Below, piece after piece: positions 33,534-42,539 of a stretch of DNA of 64,000 nucleotides. Every line of letters starts with the position of its first letter. The first letter of the stretch is position 1. Position numbers and translations under genes: made by a program. The DNA lies in contig NZ_BMTF01000023.1 of assembly GCF_014649535.1 (NCBI RefSeq), positions 60,032-124,031 on the forward strand. Direction: 5' to 3'. Under the pieces are notes generated by a model that ran no database searches, was not told the DNA's origin, and saw only the letters and a list, made by a program, of their open reading frames with translations. The stretch comes from Streptomyces gelaticus (GTDB taxonomy: Bacteria > Actinomycetota > Actinomycetes > Streptomycetales > Streptomycetaceae).

Positions 33534-36074
33534 ATGCCGACTTCCTGCCCCCGCCTGTGCGCGGGCTCGCTCGCCGCGCTGCTCACCGTCGCCGCGGTCT
33601 GCGCGGGTGACGCCCTGGCGGGCGTCTTCCCGTTCGGGCCGCGCACGCGCAGCGTCAACGACCTGGGCAATCAGTTCGTGCCGTTCCACGCCCGGCTGTG
33701 GGACCTGCTGCACGGGAACGCCGACGGCGGGCTGCTGCTCAACTGGTCCTCCGGGTACGGGACGAGCTTCCTGCCGGATCTCGGCACCTATCTGACCAGT
33801 CCGTTCGCCCTGCTCGTGGGGGTCTTCCCGCGTGACCGGATCGATCTCGCGGTCTATGTGGTGACGGTCCTGAAAATGGCGTCGGCGGCGGCGCTGATGA
33901 CCCTGTTCCTGCTGACGCTGCGCGGCGGGCGGTGGTGGGTGGCCGGGACGCTCGGCGCCTCGTACGCACTGTGCGGCTGGTCGGTCGCCGAGGCCTCGTA
34001 CAACCCGATGTGGCTGGACGGGCTGGTCGCCCTGCCGCTGCTCTGTCTGGTCGCCGAGTGGGCCCGTACGGGACGGCACCGGATCGCCGGGCCGCTGCTC
34101 GTCGCGGTGGTGTGGGCGGCCAACTTCTACACGGCGTACATGGCGACGCTCGGTGCCGCCCTGGTGCTGGCCGTCCGGCTCTTCACCGAGCGGGACGAGC
34201 GGCGCGCGGTGGTGCGGGGGCTGGTGCGGGCCGTCTGCACGGTCGGGGTGGGCATCGGGCTCTCGGCGCCCGTCCTGCTCCCCGTCTACCTGGGCACCAA
34301 GCACGCCTATCCGGGCTGGGACCGCACGTTCGCGCCGGCCGCCTGGACCGATGTGCTCGCCCGGCTGCTGCCCGCCACGTACAGTTTCTTCACCCCGGCC
34401 CTCTTCCTCGGTACCGGCACCCTGCTGCTGGCCGGTGCGCTGGCCTTCCAGCGGTCCGTGCCGGGGCGCGAGCGGTGGGCGTGGGCGGGGCTGGTGGCGG
34501 GGGTCGCGCTGTCGATGCAGTGGGGGCCCACGCATCTGCTCTGGCACGCCTTCGCCACGCCCAACGGCAGCCCGTACCGGCAGACCTTCGTACTCGCCGG
34601 GCTGGTGGTGATCGCCGCCTGGGTCTCGGTCTCGTACGGCCCGCCGGAGCGGCGGGCGCTGCTCGGCGGGGCCGCGGTCCTGGTACTGCTCGCGGCCGGG
34701 GCCGGCTTCAGCGACCTGGTCACCGGGTGGACGTATCCGCTGTTCGTGGTGGGCCTGGTGGCCGCGTCCTGCGCTCTGGTGCTGGTCGGGCGGGGCCGGA
34801 GGCTCGTGGCGCTGGCCGCCGTGCTGCTGATCGGCGCACAGGCCGGGCAGGCCGCCGCGAGCACCGCGTACTTCGACCGGCAGCGGCTGAACCGGCTCGA
34901 CGACTACGCGCCCTGGGGCGAACGGCAGCGGACCTGGGCGGCCGCGGTCGCGGGCGCCGACGCCTGGCCGCGCTATCGCACGGACCCCGGCCGGGAGCAG
35001 ACCACCGCGAACGATCCGCTGCTGGTGGGCGGCCAGGGCGGCGCGTACTACAGCAGCCACACCCCCGCCGTGCTGACCCGCACGATGCGTGCGCTGGGCG
35101 GCGGGTGGACGTCGAACGGCCGGGCCGTGCAGAGCCTCGACAACCCGGTCACCGACGCGGTCTTCTCGGTCGGCGCGCGGGTGCGCGGGCCGCGCGATCC
35201 GCACCAGGGCGCGAACGCCCCGGACGGCCGGCCGGTGACGGTGAGCCGGGCCGAGGCGCCGCCACTGGTGACGGTGCGGCGGGCGGGCGGGCCGGTGGCG
35301 TACGGCCGTTCGCCGTTCCGGAACCAGGAGCAGCTGCTCGGCTCGCGGGTCTACACGGTCCCGGCGACGACGCTGCGGACGGCGGGCGGCGGCGCGGTGA
35401 CCGACAAGGGGACGTACGACTACCGGGTGGGTCGCGGCACGTACACCCTGACCGCGAGCTGCCCGGCGGGCACCGAAGCGTATCTGTGGGCGCCCGACAT
35501 GTTCGGCCGGGCACGGCTCGGCGACGGCCCGGAGGTCGAGTTCAAGGGGCAGCTGCCGGCCAGGCGTGCCGCGATGCAGCACCTGGGCACGGTCGGCGGG
35601 GGCGGGAGCGTGCGGGTCACGCTGGCCCCGGTGCGCGCCGGGACCGTGCCGCATCGGGCGATCGGCTGCCTGGACCGGGCCCGGCTGGCCTCGTCGGTCG
35701 CCGGGCTGAAGCGCACCGGTGCGACCGCCGTCCATGTCACCGACCACGGTGTCCGGGCCGAACTGCCGCGCGGCACCACCGGAACGGTCGTGATCGCCGC
35801 GCCCCGGATCGCGGGCTGGAGCTGCCAGGGCCGCCCCGCGGACAGCTATCTGGGCCTGGTCGCCACCCCGGCACCGGCCGGGGGCGGGGCCGTCGACTGC
35901 ACGTTCCGGCCCCCGGGCCTGCGGGCGGGCGCGTCGGCCGGGGCGGGTGCGCTGGCCGTCCTCGTGATCGGCGGGCTGGTCCTCGCATGCCGGCGGCGGC
36001 GGTCGGAGGCCGGGCGGCCCGGGACCGACCGGCCGCGACAGCGCGCCGGGGCTCCGGAGCCCGTGGAGGTCTGA
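33534..36074 (+). CDS. YfhO-family GT-C membrane glycosyltransferase
   Basis: This 846-residue protein has a signal-like N-terminus and about a dozen membrane helices in the first 430 residues, then a large extracellular domain and one last helix (AGALAVLVIGGLVLACRRRR). The first loop carries the conserved FGPRTRSVNDLGNQFVPFHA and GYGTSFLPDLGTYLTSPF of YfhO proteins. In B. subtilis YfhO acts with CsbB and a GtrA-type flippase to glycosylate teichoic acid; the divergent GT2-GtrA pair next door suggests the same three-part system here. Confidence 0.88.
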   Translation: MPTSCPRLCAGSLAALLTVAAVCAGDALAGVFPFGPRTRSVNDLGNQFVPFHARLWDLLHGNADGGLLLNWSSGYGTSFLPDLGTYLTSPFALLVGVFPRDRIDLAVYVVTVLKMASAAALMTLFLLTLRGGRWWVAGTLGASYALCGWSVAEASYNPMWLDGLVALPLLCLVAEWARTGRHRIAGPLLVAVVWAANFYTAYMATLGAALVLAVRLFTERDERRAVVRGLVRAVCTVGVGIGLSAPVLLPVYLGTKHAYPGWDRTFAPAAWTDVLARLLPATYSFFTPALFLGTGTLLLAGALAFQRSVPGRERWAWAGLVAGVALSMQWGPTHLLWHAFATPNGSPYRQTFVLAGLVVIAAWVSVSYGPPERRALLGGAAVLVLLAAGAGFSDLVTGWTYPLFVVGLVAASCALVLVGRGRRLVALAAVLLIGAQAGQAAASTAYFDRQRLNRLDDYAPWGERQRTWAAAVAGADAWPRYRTDPGREQTTANDPLLVGGQGGAYYSSHTPAVLTRTMRALGGGWTSNGRAVQSLDNPVTDAVFSVGARVRGPRDPHQGANAPDGRPVTVSRAEAPPLVTVRRAGGPVAYGRSPFRNQEQLLGSRVYTVPATTLRTAGGGAVTDKGTYDYRVGRGTYTLTASCPAGTEAYLWAPDMFGRARLGDGPEVEFKGQLPARRAAMQHLGTVGGGGSVRVTLAPVRAGTVPHRAIGCLDRARLASSVAGLKRTGATAVHVTDHGVRAELPRGTTGTVVIAAPRIAGWSCQGRPADSYLGLVATPAPAGGGAVDCTFRPPGLRAGASAGAGALAVLVIGGLVLACRRRRSEAGRPGTDRPRQRAGAPEPVEV

Positions 36075-36108
36075 ACCCGTGGAGGTCCGACCGGGACCGG
36101 GCCGGTCG

Positions 36109-37647
36109 TCAGCCGCCCCGTACCTCCACCTGGCGGTCGAGCCGACGGCGCAGCTCCACCGGCAGCGGGTGGTGGGGTCCGTAGGCCCGCTCGGCGTCGT
36201 ACAACAGCGCCTGGAGCTGTACCCGCGCCGTGACATGGTCTCCGAGGGCGAGCAGCAGGTGCGCGATGCGGTTTCGGATCTCGAAGGAGCGGGCGGGGTC
36301 GCCGCCCGTGCCGCGGTGGTTCTCGTAGTACGGGAGGACCGCGCGGTACTCCGCGAGCGCGGCGGCCGGTTCGCCGAGCTGCTCCAGGCACTGGGCCGCG
36401 TCGTAGCGGAACTGGAGCGTCTGCGCGTCGGCCGGGCCGGCCTCCGCCGCGCGGTCGTCGGCGAGGCGGCGGAGCTCCGGCAGGGCGCGGCGGTACTGGC
36501 CGTCGTCCATCAGCGTCGCCGCGTACTGCTTGCGCAGGATGCGGACCACGGCGGAGTCCTCGCCGTGCTGTTCGGCGGCGGCCGGGAGGATCGAGCCGAG
36601 GATGTCCACGGCCTGGGTGATCCGGCCCTCGCCGAGCAGCTTCTTGACGTCGTCGACGGCGGCGGCCACATCGGGCCGGGCCGCCGCGGGGGCGGGCGGC
36701 GCCGGCGGCGGGGGCGGGGTGGCGGCCCGGTCGGGCCACGGGGCGTGCGGGCGCAGGAACGGGCGGGTCGGGTCGAGCGGTCCGGCACAGAGCCCGGTGC
36801 CCGGCGAGGGGAGCAGCGGGGCGAGGTGCTCGTACACCTCCTGGGCGCCGGACGGGCGGTGCTGCGGGTCCTTGGCCAGCAGCCGCAGCACCAGCGCTTC
36901 GAGGGGCTCGGGGATGTCGGGCCTGATCCGGCGGACCGGGACCGGGGGCTCGTAGAGGTGGCGGTGCAGCACTCCGAGCGCGGTGGACCCGGCGAACGGC
37001 ACGTCACCGCTGAGCAGTTCGTGCAGGAGCACGCCGAGGGCGTACAGATCGGTGTATGGGCCGACGGCGCCGCCCATCGCCTGCTCGGGGGCCATGTAGG
37101 CCGGGGAGCCGATCGGTGAACCGGTGTGGGTGAGCCGGGTGGTGTCGGTGTCCAGGACGGAGGCGACGCCCAGGTCGAGGACGGTGACGGTGCCGTCCGG
37201 GCGCACCATCACATTGCGGGGCTTGAGGTCGCGGTGGACGATCGGCACCGCGTGCACGGCGCACAGGACGGCGCAGAGCTGGGCGGCGACCGCGACGGAC
37301 CACTGCCAGGGGTACGGGTCGTGCTCGGCGAGATGGTCGGCGAGGTCGGCGCCCTCGACGTACTGCATGACGAGGAACAGGTCGTCGCCGTCGCTGCCCG
37401 CGTCGTGGACGGTGACCAGGCCCGGGTGGTCGACCTGGGCGGTGACCCGGCACTCGCGGACGAAGCGGCGGCGCAGCTCCTCCGCCGCCTCGCTGCCGAT
37501 GGGGCCGGTGACCCGGTCGGGGCGGAGCAGCTTCACCGCGACGCGGCGGTCCAGGCGCTGGTCGTAGGCCGTCCAGACCTGGCCCATGCCACCCTGGCCG
37601 AGGATGGTCGCCAGTTGGTACCGCCCGCCGATGAGTCGTCCGCTCAC
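36109..37647 (-). CDS. Serine/threonine protein kinase with helical C-terminal domain
   Basis: This 512-residue protein has a Hanks-type kinase domain at about 1-270: glycine loop ILGQGGMGQVW, VAVKLLRP, catalytic HRDLKPRNVMV, metal loop VLDLGVAS (DLG instead of DFG, common in actinobacteria) and YMAPEQ. After a Pro-rich linker, residues about 330-512 look like TPR-type helical repeats (PELRRLADDRAAEAGPADAQ; AALAEYRAVLPYYENH), probably a protein-binding platform. There is no membrane helix. The GTG at 37647 overlaps the stop of the membrane protein gene upstream by 4 bp, so the two are likely partners. Confidence 0.9.
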   Translation of the reverse strand: MSGRLIGGRYQLATILGQGGMGQVWTAYDQRLDRRVAVKLLRPDRVTGPIGSEAAEELRRRFVRECRVTAQVDHPGLVTVHDAGSDGDDLFLVMQYVEGADLADHLAEHDPYPWQWSVAVAAQLCAVLCAVHAVPIVHRDLKPRNVMVRPDGTVTVLDLGVASVLDTDTTRLTHTGSPIGSPAYMAPEQAMGGAVGPYTDLYALGVLLHELLSGDVPFAGSTALGVLHRHLYEPPVPVRRIRPDIPEPLEALVLRLLAKDPQHRPSGAQEVYEHLAPLLPSPGTGLCAGPLDPTRPFLRPHAPWPDRAATPPPPPAPPAPAAARPDVAAAVDDVKKLLGEGRITQAVDILGSILPAAAEQHGEDSAVVRILRKQYAATLMDDGQYRRALPELRRLADDRAAEAGPADAQTLQFRYDAAQCLEQLGEPAAALAEYRAVLPYYENHRGTGGDPARSFEIRNRIAHLLLALGDHVTARVQLQALLYDAERAYGPHHPLPVELRRRLDRQVEVRGG

Positions 37648-38330
37648 CGGCCCTCCTCCTTGCGGAGGTAGTCGCTCAACTCGTCCAGCTCGGCGCGGAC
37701 CTGGTCGATGCGGTGGGGCTGGGGGCGGGGTTGGGGGTTCGGCTGAGGCTGGGGGTGCGGCTGGGGCGCGGGTGAATGCTGCGGCTGCGTCGCGGGGGAA
37801 GGCTGGGGCTGCTGTGCTGCTTGTATCGGCGGCGCGGGCGCGGGAGCGGGCATGGGAGTCGGCGTGGGCGTGGGCGTGGGGGCGGGCGTCCACACCGGCA
37901 CCGTGGGCGCGTACCCGTACCCATAGCCGTATCCCTGGCCGTACCCCGGCACCGGGGCCCCGTAGCCGCCCGTCCGGTGCTGCTTCGCGAGCCGTTCGTA
38001 GTGGCGGACGTCCCCCACCAGGTAGTAAGCGATCGAGCCGCACATCACCACCAGCAGCAGCGGGATGAGGACGTTGTCGATGCCGGTCGGCTCGTCGCTG
38101 CCGTCCCGGCCGAGGATCGGCAGGAGCACGCAGACGAAGACGAACCCGGCCCCGGTCAGCCACCAGTCGGACGCCCGGCGGCGCACGATCGCGAGCCGGA
38201 GCAGCGGACTCCACAGCAGCATCCCGAGCGAGCCCAGCGCGAGCACGACGAAGAGCACGCGCATCGAGACGATCCAGGCCCGGCCGGGAACCCGGCGCGG
38301 CGGCGTCGGCGGATGACCCGGGGCGTACAT
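37644..38330 (-). CDS. Membrane protein with Pro/Gln-rich cytosolic tail, kinase partner
   Basis: This 228-residue protein has four hydrophobic helices in residues 20-115 (MRVLFVVLALGSLGMLLWSP; WLTGAGFVFVCVLLPILG; VLIPLLLVVMCGSIAYYLVG). A low-complexity tail of YGYG, PTPT and PQPQ repeats follows, then a short charged C-terminal helix (QVRAELDELSDYLRKEEGR). The ATG at 38330 follows AGGAG. It is coupled to the kinase gene downstream, suggesting a membrane anchor, sensor or substrate of that kinase. The family is not recognised. Confidence 0.7.
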   Translation of the reverse strand: MYAPGHPPTPPRRVPGRAWIVSMRVLFVVLALGSLGMLLWSPLLRLAIVRRRASDWWLTGAGFVFVCVLLPILGRDGSDEPTGIDNVLIPLLLVVMCGSIAYYLVGDVRHYERLAKQHRTGGYGAPVPGYGQGYGYGYGYAPTVPVWTPAPTPTPTPTPMPAPAPAPPIQAAQQPQPSPATQPQHSPAPQPHPQPQPNPQPRPQPHRIDQVRAELDELSDYLRKEEGR

Positions 38331-38450
38331 GGCTGCTCCTGGAGACCTGGGCGTTGAACATCCGCGCACACGCTCCGTGCACGCAGATCCGAGCTTAAAG
38401 GGCGACAACGACAACCGGCCCCGGGTTGTACGGATCTGCTGTGGTTCAGC

Positions 38451-40538
38451 TCACCCCGGCGCGACCGTGCCGTCCGTCAGCCCGTCGTACATCCCCTGGA
38501 CGAGCTGTCCGCCGAGCCGGCCGGCCAGCCTCAGGGCGTCCTCGAACTCGGCCAGGGCACGGAACCGTTGCCCGTAACGCTGCTGCTCCGTGAGCGGCAG
38601 CCGCGGCAGTTGGAGGCGGCGGGCGTCCAGCCGGGTGGCGGTGGAGGCGTAGCTGCTGGCCTGGCGGTTGTTGGCGGTGCCGCGCAGGAAACCGGCCAGG
38701 AACCAGGGGTCGAGCGCGGCCGGATCGGGGCGCAGCAGCTGGAGGTTGCGGCCCAGCGCGGCGCCCGCGGTGGCGTCGTCGACGACGCGGGCGACGGAGC
38801 CGCCGCCGAGCACGGGCACGACGACGTCGCCCGGTTCGACGAGGACCGGCTCCTCGGTGGGACCGTCGGCGGGCAGGCTTCCCGAAGGGGCGGTGGAGCC
38901 GAGGACGTCGTGCTCGGTGAGGACGGGCCCCGGGCCGGTGCCGGAGCCGCCGGTGCGGAGCTGGAGTGCGCCGGCGCGGGCGAGTTCGCCGACGGTGGTG
39001 AGTGGCCAGTGGGCCGGTTCGCAGGGGGTCACGGCCGGGGGGGTGAGGGTGCCGGTGATGCCGAGCGTCTCGGTGAGCCGTTCCCGTACGCGGATCAGCT
39101 CGGCGGGTCCGTCCGCGGCGGTGGGCGGCGGCAGATGGCGGGCGGGGGCCAGGTCCACGTCGTCGTCGAGGAGTTCGATGACGGGTACGGCGCGGCCGGC
39201 GCCGGGGCGGGCCGCGGCCGGGTGGCCGGCGCCCTCGAAGGACTGCCAGGCGTCGAGCACGGTGCTGTGCACCGCCTGCCAGTCGAGCCGGTCGCGCCCA
39301 CCGGCCGCGGGAGCCGGGCCCGCCGAAGACGGTTCGGCCGGTTCGGCGGTGTCGACGAGCAGAAGTTCGGGCGAGGGATGCAGGCCGCTGCCGGGCTTGC
39401 GGAGCACCCAGAGGTGGAGCGGGATGCCGTACGGGGGTGCCGCGCCGGCCGGGAGCGCGATGACGGCGCGCAGGGCGCCGCGGCGCAGCAGATCGGCGCG
39501 GATCCGGCGGCCGGAGCGGCGCGAGGCGGCGGCCGGGGGCATCAGCAGCACGGCGGTGCCGCCCTCGCGCAGATGGGCCAGGGCGTGCTGGACCCAGGCG
39601 AGTTCGGACTCGGTGCGGGCCGGGAAGCCGTACTCCCAGCGCGGGTCGTAGGCGAGCTCGTCGTGGCCCCAATTGCGTTCGTTGAACGGCGGGTGGCAGA
39701 GCACGGCGTCGGCGGCGAGCTGCGGAAAGGCGTCGGCGCGCAGGGTGTCGGCGGTCCGTGCCGCCAGGGCGCAGCCCGTGTCGGTGTGCAGGGCGAGTCG
39801 CAGCGCGGTGAGCGCGGCGAGGTCGGGGTCGTTCTCCTGGGCATACAGGGCGGCCGGGCTGCCGACGGCGCGGAGCAGGGCGCCGGTGCCTGCGGCCGGG
39901 TCGAGGACCGTGCGGGCGGGCCGCTCGCCCGCCTCCACCAGGGCGGCCATCAGTCCGGCGAGTCCGGGCGGGGTGAGTGTGTACTGGCGCGGGTTGGCGT
40001 CCAGCTGACGGCCGAGCAGGAACTCGAAGGTCTCCCGGGCCCCGGTTCCGGCGGCGAGTTCGGCGGCGGCGCGGAGCAGCGGGACGGACGGGAGCAGTTC
40101 GGCGGGGCTCGGGGCGTGAACGGCCCGCCCGGCCTCCGCCGCCGGTCCGAAGCGGGCGGTGAGCACCTTGTCGACGGCGAGGGAGAGCACGCCGGCCATG
40201 CCTTCGTCCGAGACGGCGGTGATCTCCGGCCAGGTGTTGGGGGCGGTCCGCAGGAGCAGCAGGGCGCAGCCCGTGTGGACCATGGCGGGGACCGCGCCTG
40301 CCGGGTGCCCGGCGAGCTGCTGCCAGACCCGTTCGCGCAGCGGGACCTCGGCGAGTTTCCCCTGGTCGCGGAGCCATTGCTCGACCTCGGACAGGGCGAA
40401 GGAAGGGCTCGTCTCGGTGCCGCCGACGGGCTTGGGGAAGTCGGCGTGTCGGCGGCGCCAGTTGCTGACCGCGGCACGCCCCACCCCCGCCAGCCGTGCG
40501 ATCCCGGCCGCGGTCACCTCTGTCGAGTTCTCCGGCAC
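38451..40538 (-). CDS. N-6 DNA methylase-like protein with N-terminal HTH and HsdS-like C-terminus
   Basis: This 695-residue protein has an N-terminal winged HTH at about 10-60 (AAGIARLAGVGRAAVSNWRR) and a type I HsdM-like domain with SAM motif VLDPAAGTGALLRA. Motif IV reads LCHPPFNERNWG, where NPPF/DPPF is expected. Residues about 520-680 resemble one target-recognition half of HsdS, including EPGDVVVPVLG and LPLTEQQRYGQRF. The GTG at 40538 has GGGAG seven bases upstream. No HsdR or other nuclease gene is nearby. It may be an orphan methyltransferase or a DNA-binding regulator that lost catalysis. Confidence 0.82.
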   Translation of the reverse strand: MPENSTEVTAAGIARLAGVGRAAVSNWRRRHADFPKPVGGTETSPSFALSEVEQWLRDQGKLAEVPLRERVWQQLAGHPAGAVPAMVHTGCALLLLRTAPNTWPEITAVSDEGMAGVLSLAVDKVLTARFGPAAEAGRAVHAPSPAELLPSVPLLRAAAELAAGTGARETFEFLLGRQLDANPRQYTLTPPGLAGLMAALVEAGERPARTVLDPAAGTGALLRAVGSPAALYAQENDPDLAALTALRLALHTDTGCALAARTADTLRADAFPQLAADAVLCHPPFNERNWGHDELAYDPRWEYGFPARTESELAWVQHALAHLREGGTAVLLMPPAAASRRSGRRIRADLLRRGALRAVIALPAGAAPPYGIPLHLWVLRKPGSGLHPSPELLLVDTAEPAEPSSAGPAPAAGGRDRLDWQAVHSTVLDAWQSFEGAGHPAAARPGAGRAVPVIELLDDDVDLAPARHLPPPTAADGPAELIRVRERLTETLGITGTLTPPAVTPCEPAHWPLTTVGELARAGALQLRTGGSGTGPGPVLTEHDVLGSTAPSGSLPADGPTEEPVLVEPGDVVVPVLGGGSVARVVDDATAGAALGRNLQLLRPDPAALDPWFLAGFLRGTANNRQASSYASTATRLDARRLQLPRLPLTEQQRYGQRFRALAEFEDALRLAGRLGGQLVQGMYDGLTDGTVAPG

Positions 40539-40637
40539 TGACTGTCTCCCTGGTCCTGGCGCTCGTCCCGGTACTGGCTTGTCGGCGAGCATACCGACCC
40601 GGTTCACACGACATCGATTCACAGCGTGCACCAACCT

Positions 40638-40650
40638 ATTCATCATGAAT
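40638..40650. promoter_or_regulatory. Palindrome ATTCA-TCA-TGAAT in the divergent promoter region
   Basis: A perfect 5-bp inverted repeat lies in a markedly A/T-rich stretch between the methylase-like gene and the DUF4190 gene. The word GGTTCACA also occurs on both sides (about 40600 and 40662). These could be sites for the HTH of the methylase-like protein. Confidence 0.35.
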
Positions 40651-40757
40651 CGCGTTGACTCGGTTCACAAGCTCTGCTCTTATTGACTCGTCGCTACAAG
40701 ACAGCGATGCACGGATCCGCTCACCACCCATCTCTGCTTTTGCCGGAGGGCACAGCC

Positions 40758-41612
40758 ATGTCCCAGTTCACGCAGCCGCCGCAGTCCCCGCAGCCGCAGC
40801 CCCAGCAGCCGTACGCGCCCGCCCAGATGCCGGGCGTGCGCCCGGCCCGCAACGGACTGGGCATCGCCGCCCTCGTCCTCGGTGTCATCGGCGCCGTGTC
40901 CGGTCTGATCCCGTTCCTGTTCTGGATGGCGGGCGTCCTCGGCCTCATCGCCCTGGTCCTGGGTCTGGCCGGCCGGGGCCGCGCGAAGCGCGGCGAGGCC
41001 ACCAACAAGGGGGTGACCACCTTCGGCGCCGTGCTCGGCCTGATCTCACTGATCCTCGCGGTGGTGGGCGCGGTGATCACGTTCAAGGCCGTGGACGACG
41101 CCGTGAACGACCTCAACAAGGCGGTCTCGGACACCACCGCCTCCGCCGAGCCGAAGCCCGGCGGCGACTCCGCCAAGGGCGGGGGCACGGACAAGGGCGG
41201 CGCGGACAAGAAGGACACCGGCAAGGCTCTTGGGGCCGGCGACTCGGCCGTGTACGACGACGATCTGACGGTCACGGTCGGCGACGCCACCTCGTACACC
41301 CCGGACGCCTACGCCGCCGGACACACCAAGGGCAAGAAGGCCTACCGGGTCGCCGTCGTCATCGAGAACGCCGGCAAGGAGAAGTTCGACTCCGCGCTCG
41401 TCAGCGTCTCGGCGCGGGCCGGCCAGGACGGCGTGGACGCCGAGCAGATCTTCGACAACAAGGTCGGCGCGGGCTTCAGCGGCACGGTCCTGCCGGGCAA
41501 GAAGGTCACGGTCCAGTTCGCCTTCGACGCTCCGGCTGATGCCAAGAACCTCACCGTCGAGGTCAACCCCGGCTTTACGTACGACGCCTCGCAGTGGGAC
41601 CTGAAGCTCTGA
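40758..41612 (+). CDS. DUF4190/DUF4352 membrane-anchored protein
   Basis: This 284-residue protein has a Pro/Gln-rich cytosolic start (QPPQSPQPQPQQPYAP), two membrane helices in the DUF4190 pattern (GLGIAALVLGVIGAVSGLIP; TTFGAVLGLISLILAVVGAV), and an extracellular linker. A C-terminal DUF4352-like immunoglobulin-type domain follows (VAVVIENAGKEKFDSALVSV to VEVNPGFTYDASQWDL). The ATG at 40758 follows GGAGGG. It is likely a surface or envelope protein whose ligand is unknown. Confidence 0.82.
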   Translation: MSQFTQPPQSPQPQPQQPYAPAQMPGVRPARNGLGIAALVLGVIGAVSGLIPFLFWMAGVLGLIALVLGLAGRGRAKRGEATNKGVTTFGAVLGLISLILAVVGAVITFKAVDDAVNDLNKAVSDTTASAEPKPGGDSAKGGGTDKGGADKKDTGKALGAGDSAVYDDDLTVTVGDATSYTPDAYAAGHTKGKKAYRVAVVIENAGKEKFDSALVSVSARAGQDGVDAEQIFDNKVGAGFSGTVLPGKKVTVQFAFDAPADAKNLTVEVNPGFTYDASQWDLKL

Positions 41613-41665
41613 CCGTCCCCTCCGGGACCGGACAGAACGAACCGGACAGAGCGGAGCCGACCACC

Positions 41666-42385
41666 ATGCATCTTCCCGCCCGCGCCTCGGCAGCCGCCCT
41701 GAATGCCGCGACCGCCCTCGTCCTCGCGACGGCCTGCAGCATGCTCCCGGACGACGCGCCCGACGCCACCGAGCCCTACGCCGGGCTGACCGCCCCCGAG
41801 GTCGTCAACAAGGCCCTCGCGGCGACCCGCGCAGCCAAGTCGGTACGCATGACGGTGGAGACGACCTCCCCGGAGGGCCCGGTCGAGGCGTACGTGGCCA
41901 CGGACATCAGGGGCGAGTGCACGGTCACGCTCTCCATGGGCGCGGCGGGCACCATGGAGCTGGTACGGACGGGCGGCACGGTCTACGCCCGGTCGGACGC
42001 CGCGATGCTGCGATCCGCCTCCGCCGCCGACGTCGAGCGGCTCACGGGCCGCTGGGTGAAGCCGGCCACCGACGACCGGCACGCGAAGCCGGCCGAACGC
42101 TACTGCGACCGGGAGACCTTCCTCGGCCCCCTCGCAGCGAACAGCGGAACGGCCCGCAAAAGATGGGCGACCGTACCCGGCTCCGGCACCCCCGCCCTGA
42201 CCGTCAGCGGCGAGACGGACAACGGGAAGTGGACGGCCGACATCGCCATCGACGGCAGACCCTTCCTGCTGAAGCTGCACCTCCCGCCCGGCGGCGCGGG
42301 ACACGGCACCGGCCACGCCGCCCCCGTGACGGTCGAGTTCTCCGGGTTCGACAAGCCGTTCACGGCGAAGAAACCGAAAACCTGA
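41666..42385 (+). CDS. Probable lipoprotein
   Basis: This 239-residue protein has a signal peptide ending in the lipobox-like LATAC (Cys about 24). The mature part resembles LppX/LprG-type or LolA-like beta folds (AAKSVRMTVETTSPEGPVEA; TMELVRTGGTVYARSDAAML; TADIAIDGRPFLLKLHLP), which bind lipids in actinobacterial envelopes. This fold assignment is by pattern only. The ATG at 41666 has GGAG ten bases upstream. It follows the DUF4352 gene by 53 bp and is probably co-transcribed. Confidence 0.72.
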   Translation: MHLPARASAAALNAATALVLATACSMLPDDAPDATEPYAGLTAPEVVNKALAATRAAKSVRMTVETTSPEGPVEAYVATDIRGECTVTLSMGAAGTMELVRTGGTVYARSDAAMLRSASAADVERLTGRWVKPATDDRHAKPAERYCDRETFLGPLAANSGTARKRWATVPGSGTPALTVSGETDNGKWTADIAIDGRPFLLKLHLPPGGAGHGTGHAAPVTVEFSGFDKPFTAKKPKT

Positions 42386-42408
42386 AACACCCGCACCGCC
42401 GCATCGCC

Positions 42409-42438
42409 GGAACCCGCCCCCACCCCGGGGCGGGTTCC
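42409..42438. terminator. Bidirectional terminator
   Basis: GGAACCCGCCCC and GGGGCGGGTTCC form a 12-bp perfect stem with a 6-nt loop between two convergent genes. Confidence 0.85.
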
Positions 42439-42539
42439 GTCCGTGCGAGGCGGGCCCGGCTTCCCGGCCTGACGCCCATCGCCCCGGTCAGCTCACCGAC
42501 CGAGGTCGCCCCGTAGCCACGCTCCCGGCCCTCACCCAC

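Noticed and set aside
33420..36236. Very long open frame opposite the YfhO gene
   Set aside because: Proline/Arg/Gly-rich antisense of a well-supported membrane protein gene; no motif and no start context.
38451..40757. Type I restriction or phage-defence island around the methylase-like gene
   Set aside because: Neighbours are ordinary envelope and kinase genes; no HsdR, Pgl, BREX or toxin genes are present.
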